Shown here: positions 6,235 to 12,132 of the stretch, piece by piece
How positions within the stretch are numbered: position 1 is the stretch's first letter
Layout: each line of letters starts with the position of its first letter
NCBI GenBank assembly: GCA_045579055.1
Contig: JAZNLK010000005.1
Span: forward strand, 1 to 13,860
From: SIG440 sp045579055
GTDB taxonomy: Bacteria; Bacillota; Clostridia; Monoglobales; Monoglobaceae
Reading direction: 5' to 3'
Length of the DNA stretch: 13,860 nt
Position numbers and translations under genes: made by a program
The notes under the pieces: generated by a model
What the model saw: the letters and a program-made list of their open reading frames with translations, nothing else
The model's database searches: none
What the model was told of the DNA's origin: nothing

Positions 6235-7152
6235 ATGATTAATTCCGAAAAACTGAATGAGACAACTCCCGGGAGAGTGCTGTCGCCAGAAGAGATTGCA
6301 CAGGTCAAAGGACTTGGTTGCCTTAGAGATAAGCGGTTTTCCGACGTGTTCAATGTTCGTGTGATTACACGCAACGGAAAGATTACTACCACCGAGCAAA
6401 GAGCCATAGCTGATGCGGCGGATAGGTTCGGTTCCGGTGAAGTGGCAATGACAAGCCGTATGACTGTGGAGATTCAGGGGGTTTCATATGATGATATTCC
6501 TGCCCTGATTTCATTTTTGAAAGAATACGGTCTTGAAACCGGGGGAACAGGCCCCAAGGTTCGACCAGTGGTGTCGTGCAAGGGGACAACCTGCCAGTTT
6601 GGTCTGATTGACACCTTTGGATTGAGTGAGAAAATTCATAACTTGTTTTATGTGGGATATCATGACGTTGTTCTTCCCCACAAATTCAAAATTGCTGTGG
6701 GTGGATGTCCTAACAACTGCGTAAAGCCTGATTTGAATGACATAGGTATTATCGGACAAAGAGTGTTTGAGGTAGATGTGAACGATTGCAGAGGCTGCGG
6801 CAAGTGTGCTGTGGAAAACGCCTGCCCGATGAAAGCGGCAAAGGTAATTGACGGAGAAATACATATTGATGCTGAGCTTTGTAACCGATGCGGAAGATGT
6901 GCGGATAAATGTCATTTTGGTGCAATAAAGAATGCTTCTGTGGGGTATAAATTCTGCATTGGTGGCCGTTGGGGAAAGAAAACTGCTATGGGGAAACCGC
7001 TTTCAATGATTTTTACGTCTGAGAAAGAGGTATTGGCGGCGGTTGAGAAAGCGATTATGCTTTTCAAAGATGAGGGCATCAAGGGTGAAAGATTTGCTGA
7101 TACCATTGAAAGGCTTGGATTTGATTATGTTGAAAAGAAAATCATTGGCTAA
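6235..7152 (+). CDS. Siroheme/4Fe-4S sulfite or nitrite reductase-family protein with two-cluster ferredoxin domain
   Basis: This 305-residue protein is of the small, single-repeat sulfite/nitrite reductase type, like AsrC and the low-molecular-weight reductases of anaerobes. Residues 40-105 form the ferredoxin-like half domain (IADAADRFGSGEVAMTSRMT). The coupled siroheme and 4Fe-4S site is marked by SCKGTTCQFG (C115, C120) and GGCPNNCVKPDLND (C158, C162). Inserted after it is a bacterial ferredoxin domain with C185, C188, C191, C197 and C216, C219, C222, C226. The first set has five residues before its last cysteine rather than the usual three. A C-terminal reductase segment resumes at about 237. 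Start 6235 has GGAGG at 6222-6226; an upstream in-frame ATG at 6184 lies inside the promoter. The substrate (sulfite, nitrite or something else) is not decidable. Its 3' end overlaps the importer lipoprotein gene, linking the two functions. Confidence 0.88.
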   Translation: MINSEKLNETTPGRVLSPEEIAQVKGLGCLRDKRFSDVFNVRVITRNGKITTTEQRAIADAADRFGSGEVAMTSRMTVEIQGVSYDDIPALISFLKEYGLETGGTGPKVRPVVSCKGTTCQFGLIDTFGLSEKIHNLFYVGYHDVVLPHKFKIAVGGCPNNCVKPDLNDIGIIGQRVFEVDVNDCRGCGKCAVENACPMKAAKVIDGEIHIDAELCNRCGRCADKCHFGAIKNASVGYKFCIGGRWGKKTAMGKPLSMIFTSEKEVLAAVEKAIMLFKDEGIKGERFADTIERLGFDYVEKKIIG

Positions 7153-8086
7153 TAGAGTTATTTTCTTTTTATTGAGTGTTGCCATGAGTGTCAGTTTTGT
7201 CGGATGTGGCAACCAAACCGAAGAATCAAAGGGTGATGTTGTTACCTTTACTGATGCCTTAGACCGTGAGATTGTGGTGGAAAGAAACCCAAAAAGAGTT
7301 GCGGCACTTATTGGCAGTTTTGCAGATGTGTGGCAATTGTCAGGTGGCAATTTGTGTGCTTCGGCGGATGATGCGTGGGACGATTTCGGTCTGGATATGG
7401 GTGATGCGGTGAAGCTTGGGACTGTAAAAAAACCTAATGCAGAAATACTTCTGGCGGTCAGACCTGATTTTGTTCTGGCAAGTGCTGCGACGGCAGGACA
7501 TCTGGAAATTAAGGATATTCTGGAAAGTGCAGGAATAACTGTTGCATATTTTGATGTCAGCTCATTTGAGGATTATATTGAAATGCTTGATGTTTGCACG
7601 GACATTACCGGTAGAAAAGACTTGTTTGAAAAAAATGGAATTGTGGTGCAAAATCGGATTGATGAGATAAAAAAAGAATTTGCTGACGAAAACATTCCGC
7701 CTGAAAAAAAGAGAGTTCTTTTTTTGAGGGTGTCGGCAGGAAGTATTCGTGCAAAAAGCAGTAAGGACAGCTTCTTTGGTGAGATGTTAAAGGAAATGGG
7801 ATGTCTGAATATTGCGGACAATGACAAGAACTTGTTGGATAAATTGAGCATCGAGAGTATTGTAAAGGCGGAACCGTATCATATTTTTGCGGTGCAGATG
7901 GGTGATGATACGGAGGCGGTGAAAAAGAATCTGACAAGTATGATTGAGGAGAATCCTGCACTTCGGGAGCTGAGTGCTGTTAGGGAAAAACGGCTGCATT
8001 TTATGGATAAACGTCTTTTTAATATGAAGCCGAATGCACGTTGGGATGAAGCTTATGAAATTCTTTGCGAGAAATTGCGAAAATAA
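7127..8086 (+). CDS. ABC importer substrate-binding lipoprotein (iron/siderophore/cobalamin class)
   Basis: This 319-residue lipoprotein has a signal peptide: positively charged MLKRKSLANR, a hydrophobic core at 11-25, and a lipobox FVGC with lipidated C27. The mature part has the BtuF/FhuD/FepB (PF01497) layout. VTFTDALDREIVV (39-51) and NPKRVAAL (54-61) open lobe 1, and NAEILLAVRPDFVLAS (104-119) lies before the rigid helix linking the lobes. A conserved C-terminal part contains RWDEAYEILCEKL. The ligand, an iron chelate, heme-like tetrapyrrole or corrinoid, cannot be told. The ATG at 7127 is chosen because it gives a clean lipoprotein signal. An ATG at 7043 would place 28 extra residues before it. 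The gene overlaps the reductase gene by 26 bases and has only a weak ribosome binding site (AGGCTTGGA, 7111-7119), so translational coupling is likely. Confidence 0.9.
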   Translation: MLKRKSLANRVIFFLLSVAMSVSFVGCGNQTEESKGDVVTFTDALDREIVVERNPKRVAALIGSFADVWQLSGGNLCASADDAWDDFGLDMGDAVKLGTVKKPNAEILLAVRPDFVLASAATAGHLEIKDILESAGITVAYFDVSSFEDYIEMLDVCTDITGRKDLFEKNGIVVQNRIDEIKKEFADENIPPEKKRVLFLRVSAGSIRAKSSKDSFFGEMLKEMGCLNIADNDKNLLDKLSIESIVKAEPYHIFAVQMGDDTEAVKKNLTSMIEENPALRELSAVREKRLHFMDKRLFNMKPNARWDEAYEILCEKLRK

Positions 8087-9074
8087 CCGAAAAATTCTTG
8101 TACTTTATATTGCGGCGGCTGTTTTGCTTGTTATGGCAGCCGTTTTTGGCTTTGGATTCGGAAGCGTGCACATTCCGGCAAAGAGTTTTTTCAGTGCAGT
8201 GATCCACGGTGCGATTGGTGTGGATGAACGGATTCTGATATATGTTCGCCTGCCAAGGTTGTTGGGGTGTCTGATTGCCGGTGCAGCGTTGAGTGTTTCG
8301 GGTGCGGTTGTTCAAAATGTTCTTTCCAACAGACTTGCATCACCAAGCATAATCGGGGTTAACTCAGGTGCAGGTCTTGCTGTGACCCTCTGTGCTGTGT
8401 TTGGGGTTTACGGCGGTTGGAAACTGTCTGTATTTGCGTTTGTGGGTGCTTTTGTTGCTGCTGCCGTTATTAGTATCGGAGCCTGCCGCTGGAGGGCATC
8501 AAAAGGAACTGTGATACTGATGGGTGTTGCGTTGAACAGCCTGTTGAATGCTTTTTCGGATATGATTGTTGCGTATAATCCTGATGTTGCGGTTATGAGC
8601 AATGATTTTAAGATGGGTGATTTTTCTGCGGTCACGTATCAAAAATTGCTTCCTGCGTTGATTATTGTTGGTGTGGTTCTTGTGATTTTGTTTACGTTGT
8701 CCAATGAGCTTGACGTTCTGACCATGGGTGAAGACGTGGCAAAAGGACTCGGAATGAACAGCGGCAGAACAAGGATTATGTTTTTGATTATGGTCGCATT
8801 GCTGTCCGGCTGTGCGGTAAGCCTTGCGGGATTACTTTCCTTTGTGGGATTGATTGTTCCTAATCTGATACGCAGAATCGGAGTTGTTCAGGCAAAACAC
8901 TTGTTGCCGCTTTGTGCTATGTTCGGTGCCGGGTTTGTGTCGTTGTGCGACACTGTTGCACGTACAGCCTTTGCACCCTATGAAATCCCTGTGGGAATTA
9001 TTATGGCATTTTTGGGTGCACCCTTTTTTGTTTATATTCTCATAAAGAACAAAGGAGGACATCGAAATGATTAA
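8055..9074 (+). CDS. FecCD-family ABC importer permease
   Basis: This integral membrane protein of about 339 residues belongs to the BtuC/FecCD/FhuB family (PF01032), with many hydrophobic segments consistent with the usual ten helices. Family landmarks are YVRLPRLLGCLIAGAALSVSGAVVQ near the first helices, SPSIIGVNSGAG, and KGTVILMGVALNSLLNA. The coupling region follows (EDVAKGLGMNSGRTR), then LLSFVGLIVPNLIRRIGV, and PVGIIMAFLGAPFFVYIL at the end. It forms the dimeric channel of the importer. The start is uncertain: ATGs at 8034, 8046 and 8055 are all in frame. The last is favoured because GGGATGA (8043-8049) precedes it and family proteins begin close to the first helix. It overlaps the binding-protein gene by 32 bases and the ATPase gene by 8. 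Confidence 0.92.
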   Translation: MKFFARNCENNRKILVLYIAAAVLLVMAAVFGFGFGSVHIPAKSFFSAVIHGAIGVDERILIYVRLPRLLGCLIAGAALSVSGAVVQNVLSNRLASPSIIGVNSGAGLAVTLCAVFGVYGGWKLSVFAFVGAFVAAAVISIGACRWRASKGTVILMGVALNSLLNAFSDMIVAYNPDVAVMSNDFKMGDFSAVTYQKLLPALIIVGVVLVILFTLSNELDVLTMGEDVAKGLGMNSGRTRIMFLIMVALLSGCAVSLAGLLSFVGLIVPNLIRRIGVVQAKHLLPLCAMFGAGFVSLCDTVARTAFAPYEIPVGIIMAFLGAPFFVYILIKNKGGHRND

Positions 9075-9843
9075 GATTGAAAAGCTTTGTGCCGGATACG
9101 GTGAAAAACAAATTCTCAATGAGATATCCTTGAGCCTTGAAAAAGGACAGCTGATAGGGATTGTCGGTTCTAACGGTTGTGGTAAAACAACTCTGTTGAA
9201 AACAGTATTGGGGCTGATGCCATACAGCACCGGCGAAATAACCATTGACGGCAGAAAAATAAAAGAAATGAAAAAATGTGATGTTGCCAAAAAGATTGCA
9301 TATCTTCCTCAGGGGAGAGGTAACGTTGAAATGACGGTGGAGCAGTTGGTTCTGCACGGAAGGTTTCCGTATCTGAATTATCCGAGAATATACGGCGAAA
9401 AAGATAAGCAAATTGCTTTGGACGCAATGCGGAAAATGAATGTTGAGCCGCTTGCAAATAAAAAAATGTTCGAACTTTCAGGTGGAATGCGTCAGAATGT
9501 GTATATTGCAATGGCATTGGCTCAGGATACTGAGTTTATATTTTTGGATGAACCAACAACATTTCTTGATGTTGCAAACCAACTGCAATTGATGGATGTG
9601 CTGAAAAAACTTGCCGGGGAAGGAAAAGGAATTGCTGCGGTTATGCATGATATATCTCTTGCTTTTTCAGTTGCGGATAGAATTGCTGTTATGAGTGAAG
9701 GGAAAATGGTGATTGAGGATACTCCGGATAGTGTTTTTTTGTCCGGCGTGGTGCCTGATGTGTTTGGGGTAGACTTCAAAAGAATTGAAACAGAAAAGGG
9801 ATATACGTATTTTTGCGAAAAGCGAGTGGATACGGGAAAGTAA
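9067..9843 (+). CDS. ABC importer ATP-binding protein (FecE/BtuD type)
   Basis: This 258-residue ATPase has all motifs intact: Walker A GSNGCGKTT (34-42), Q-loop around LPQGRG (80-85), signature LSGGMRQ (137-143), Walker B FIFLDEP (157-163), D-loop FLD (166-168) and H-loop His194 (VMHD). Segments such as GRFPY near residues 98-102 are characteristic of the iron-siderophore/cobalamin import subfamily (FepC, FecE, BtuD). It powers the permease encoded just upstream. The start ATG lies inside the permease stop region (8-base overlap), with a strong AAAGGAGG at 9051-9058. It is the last gene of the operon; a terminator follows 24 bases later. Confidence 0.95.
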   Translation: MIKIEKLCAGYGEKQILNEISLSLEKGQLIGIVGSNGCGKTTLLKTVLGLMPYSTGEITIDGRKIKEMKKCDVAKKIAYLPQGRGNVEMTVEQLVLHGRFPYLNYPRIYGEKDKQIALDAMRKMNVEPLANKKMFELSGGMRQNVYIAMALAQDTEFIFLDEPTTFLDVANQLQLMDVLKKLAGEGKGIAAVMHDISLAFSVADRIAVMSEGKMVIEDTPDSVFLSGVVPDVFGVDFKRIETEKGYTYFCEKRVDTGK

Positions 9844-9867
9844 AAAAAATTAAATATAAATCAAGAA

Positions 9868-9900
9868 AAGCTGGCTGATTTTTTCAGACAGCTTCTTTTT
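9868..9900 (+). terminator. Intrinsic terminator after the ABC importer operon
   Basis: An 11-position stem with one G-A mismatch, AAGCTGGCTGA (9868-9878) / TCAGACAGCTT (9884-9894), encloses the loop TTTTT. It is followed directly by CTTTTT. It separates the importer operon from the division cluster. Confidence 0.92.
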
Positions 9901-9950
9901 GTGTACAGAAAAAATGTGCATAAGTTCTGTAAAAATGAGGTTTCGACCGA

Positions 9951-9997
9951 ATGTTACAAAAAAATTACAAATTTTTTAAAAATTTTTTTAAAAAGTA
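9951..9997 (+). promoter_or_regulatory. A/T-tract region upstream of the mraZ promoter
   Basis: Successive runs of A and T, such as ATTTTTTAAAAATTTTTTTA, lie directly upstream of the -35 element. The location and composition fit an UP element or intrinsically curved DNA that raises promoter strength. No gene lies in the 263-base gap 9844-10106. Besides this tract it holds the terminator, promoter and repeats listed separately, and a weak ACAGAA/TTCTGT inverted repeat (9905-9930). Confidence 0.45.
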
Positions 9998-10026
9998 TTG
10001 CAAATTCCAAAAAAGTATAGTAGAAT
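9998..10026 (+). promoter_or_regulatory. Probable promoter of the mraZ division cluster
   Basis: TTGCAA (9998-10003) and TAGAAT (10021-10026) are separated by 17 bases. Transcription would begin near 10033, within the first AAAGTGG repeat, so MraZ bound there would block initiation. A TATAGT at 10016-10021 is too close to the -35 element to be used with it. Confidence 0.7.
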
Positions 10027-10031
10027 AGAGA

Positions 10032-10079
10032 AAAGTGGAACAAAGTGGAGCGAAATTCCACAAAGTGGTATAAAAATGG
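10032..10079 (+). promoter_or_regulatory. Probable MraZ autoregulatory site: AAAGTGG direct repeats
   Basis: Exact AAAGTGG copies lie at 10032-10038, 10042-10048 and 10062-10068, that is at 10, 20 and 10-base multiples, with a weaker AAAATGG at 10073-10079. The 10052-10058 slot is occupied instead by an inverted TTCCAC half. MraZ is known to bind short direct repeats with about 10-base phasing just upstream of its own gene (TGGGN-type in Escherichia coli, AAAGTG-type in Mollicutes). Position and spacing therefore support this assignment strongly. Confidence 0.8.
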
Positions 10080-10106
10080 TACGCGCGGTACAGGGAGAGC
10101 AAGGCT

Positions 10107-10532
10107 ATGCTTATTGGTGAATATTTTCATAACCTTGATACAAAAGGTCGAGTAAGCATTCCATCAAAGTTCAGAGATGACCTTGGTGGAACTTTTGTGC
10201 TGTCCAAAGGTGTTAATGACTGTCTCTGTGCGTATTCAAAAGAAGAGTGGGAAGCCTTTCAGCAGGAACTTCTTGAGCTGAAGGGCGCAGATGCAAGAAA
10301 GCTTCGCCGATTCTTCTTTGCCGGGGCAACGGAATGTGAAATTGATGCACAGGGTCGAGTTGTTATACCTCCTGCATATCGTGAATATGCCAATCTTGGA
10401 AAAGAAGTTGTTATTGTGGGTGTTTCCAACTGTATGGAAATCTGGAACAAAGAAGATTGGGAGGCTTATATGAATGACCCGTCTCTTGATTCCGAAGAGA
10501 TTGAAGGGGCAATGGAGAGACTTGGATTATGA
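10107..10532 (+). CDS. mraZ: MraZ, DNA-binding regulator of the division cluster
   Basis: This 141-residue protein has two SpoVT/AbrB-like domains, each with the conserved D-x-x-G-R core: DTKGRVSIP (11-19) and DAQGRVVIP (80-88). FFFAGATE (69-76) lies between them, as in the family. MraZ forms a ring-shaped oligomer, binds repeats before its own gene and represses or modulates the dcw operon. Its length is normal. The ATG follows GGGAGAG (10093-10099) at 7-base spacing. The stop overlaps the rsmH start (ATGA), giving tight coupling. It is the first gene of the cluster, as in most bacteria. Confidence 0.98.
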   Translation: MLIGEYFHNLDTKGRVSIPSKFRDDLGGTFVLSKGVNDCLCAYSKEEWEAFQQELLELKGADARKLRRFFFAGATECEIDAQGRVVIPPAYREYANLGKEVVIVGVSNCMEIWNKEDWEAYMNDPSLDSEEIEGAMERLGL

Positions 10533-11470
10533 GTACGGAATTCAATCACATTTCTGTTCTGCTTGAAGAAAGTGTTGAACTTCTTGAAGTCAAACCTGAC
10601 GGTGTTTATGTGGACGGAACTCTCGGCGGTGGAGGGCACGCTTCGCTTGTGTGTTCCAAACTGAGTGATAAAGCCACTTTCGTGGGGATTGACCGTGATA
10701 TGACGGCAATTAATGCAGCATCGGAACGTTTGTCGGGTTATGGAAGTATTGTGAATATCGTTCACAGCAATTTTGCAGATGTTAAAGATGTTCTTAAGAA
10801 TTTGGGGATTGACAAGATAGACGGAGCAATCCTTGACTTGGGGGTTTCGTCGCCCCAACTTGATGTGGCTGAAAGAGGCTTCAGCTATAATATGGATGCA
10901 AGATTAGATATGCGGATGAACAGAGAGGACAGCCTTTCGGCTTATGAGGTTGTGAACGGATATTCTGAAGCAGAGCTTGCCAGGATTATATTTGAATACG
11001 GCGAAGACAAGTTTGCAAGACAGATTGCAAGGGCAATCGTGAAAGCCAGAGAGGAATCTGCTGTTGAAACAACATTTCAGCTGAGTGAGATAATAAAGAG
11101 TGCAATTCCCGCAAAAATCAGATTTGCAGACAAGCATCCAGCAAAACGAACCTTTCAGGCGATACGTATTGAAGTAAACAAGGAATTGGAAATTCTTGAA
11201 CAGGCGATTGAGGATTTTGTTGAGGTTCTGAAGCCCGGTGGGGTTTTGTCGATTATAACCTTCCATTCTCTTGAAGACAGAATAGTGAAGCAGACTTTTG
11301 CAAAGCTTGCATCGGGATGTGAATGTCCCAAGTCTTTTCCGGTTTGTGTCTGCGGAAAGAAGCCGGTTGTGAAAATTGTAACCAGAAAACCCGTTGTTTC
11401 GGGAAAAGAAGAACTTGAAAATAATGTCAGAGCACACAGTGCAAAGCTCAGAGCGATAAAGAAAATATAA
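10529..11470 (+). CDS. rsmH: 16S rRNA (cytosine(1402)-N4)-methyltransferase RsmH
   Basis: This 313-residue S-adenosylmethionine-dependent enzyme methylates N4 of C1402 in 16S rRNA at the ribosomal P site; it was formerly called MraW. Diagnostic motifs are DGTLGGGGHA (29-38, methyl-donor loop), VGIDRD (52-57), LDLGVSSPQLD (102-112), HPAKRTFQAIRI (203-214) and FHSLEDRIVK (245-254). A cysteine group, C264, C266, C273 and C275, lies in the C-terminal tail. Such C-x-C pairs occur in many Firmicutes homologues and might bind a metal. The start ATG overlaps the mraZ stop by four bases, with GGAGAG (10514-10519) upstream inside mraZ. Confidence 0.98.
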   Translation: MSTEFNHISVLLEESVELLEVKPDGVYVDGTLGGGGHASLVCSKLSDKATFVGIDRDMTAINAASERLSGYGSIVNIVHSNFADVKDVLKNLGIDKIDGAILDLGVSSPQLDVAERGFSYNMDARLDMRMNREDSLSAYEVVNGYSEAELARIIFEYGEDKFARQIARAIVKAREESAVETTFQLSEIIKSAIPAKIRFADKHPAKRTFQAIRIEVNKELEILEQAIEDFVEVLKPGGVLSIITFHSLEDRIVKQTFAKLASGCECPKSFPVCVCGKKPVVKIVTRKPVVSGKEELENNVRAHSAKLRAIKKI

Positions 11471-11495
11471 AAAGAAGAACAGGGGTGAAGTTAAA

Positions 11496-12008
11496 ATGGC
11501 CAATATGTATGGGTATAATACCAGTAGTGCGTACAAACTGGATTATACTTATAAGTCGGAAGACAATGTCGGGATCAAAACACTTCACACCGATGAAAAG
11601 CCGAAGGCGGATAGGACAACAGGGAAAGGACGTTCCACAAGGAGTCTTGCGAGTTTTCTGAAGGTGGCGGTTTGTTTTGCTGTTGCATTTGCAATCGTGA
11701 ACGGCTATGTAAAAATAAATGAAATTAATAATGATATTGCGGCACAACAGGCGGATAATGCCGAGGTTTGTGCCCGGATTGAAGCTTTGGAAGTAAAGAT
11801 TGACAAAGCTGTTGACAAGGAACAGCTTTCGACGGTAGCAAGCGAAAAATACGGAATGATCAGACCTGAACGGGATCAGATTTTTTATATTGATATGGAG
11901 CAAGAAGATTTTGCAGAAACTCCCGGTGAAAAGAATAAGAAGTCCGAAACATCAGCAATGAAGGGAGTAACCGGTTCAATGACCGGAGCTTTGAACATAT
12001 TTGATTAA
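11496..12008 (+). CDS. FtsL/DivIC-like bitopic cell division protein
   Basis: This 170-residue protein sits where ftsL normally lies, between rsmH and a class B penicillin-binding protein gene. The visible layout is a long polar cytoplasmic N-terminus (1-50), one transmembrane helix at about 51-71 (LASFLKVAVCFAVAFAIVNGY), and a heptad-rich coiled coil at about 72-106 (INEINNDIAAQQADNAE). The family-like segment EKYGMIRPERDQIFYID (117-133) follows, and then a low-complexity polar tail. FtsL joins FtsB/DivIC and the penicillin-binding protein to activate septal wall synthesis. Sequence conservation in this family is low, so the call rests on topology, the GM-x-P-x-x-x-Q motif and position. The ATG follows AGGGGTGAAG (11481-11490). 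Both tails are longer than those of textbook FtsL. Confidence 0.8.
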   Translation: MANMYGYNTSSAYKLDYTYKSEDNVGIKTLHTDEKPKADRTTGKGRSTRSLASFLKVAVCFAVAFAIVNGYVKINEINNDIAAQQADNAEVCARIEALEVKIDKAVDKEQLSTVASEKYGMIRPERDQIFYIDMEQEDFAETPGEKNKKSETSAMKGVTGSMTGALNIFD

Positions 12009-12076
12009 ATTGCGGCACTTTTATCTGCTGTGAAAAAGATATGTTTGATTTGGCATATTTGAATTGTTGCATCCAA

Positions 12077-12082
12077 TATAAT
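12077..12082 (+). promoter_or_regulatory. Isolated TATAAT, possible internal promoter before the PBP gene
   Basis: A perfect TATAAT lies in the 124-base gap between the FtsL-like and PBP genes. No convincing -35 element stands 16-18 bases upstream; TTGGCA at 12050-12055 is 21 bases away. ATTG (12063-12066) and CAAT (12074-12077) form a small inverted repeat over the -10 region. The rest of the gap is A/T-rich with no terminator. Confidence 0.25.
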
Positions 12083-12119
12083 TACATAGAGATTGTATCT
12101 GAAGACGGGTTGATTCTTT

Positions 12120-12125
12120 GGAGGT
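12120..12125 (+). promoter_or_regulatory. Ribosome binding site supporting a GTG start of the PBP gene
   Basis: GGAGGT sits seven bases before GTG 12133. The next in-frame ATG (12157) would be 31 bases away, so the GTG is preferred. Confidence 0.75.
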
Positions 12126-12132
12126 AATTGCG

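Noticed and set aside
7043..7126. Upstream ATG for the importer lipoprotein
   Set aside because: It would put 28 residues before the signal peptide; the ATG at 7127 gives a normal lipoprotein signal.
12011..12040. Terminator after the FtsL-like gene
   Set aside because: Only a five-pair stem (CGGCA/TGCTG) without a U tract is present, so the PBP gene is probably still in the same transcript.
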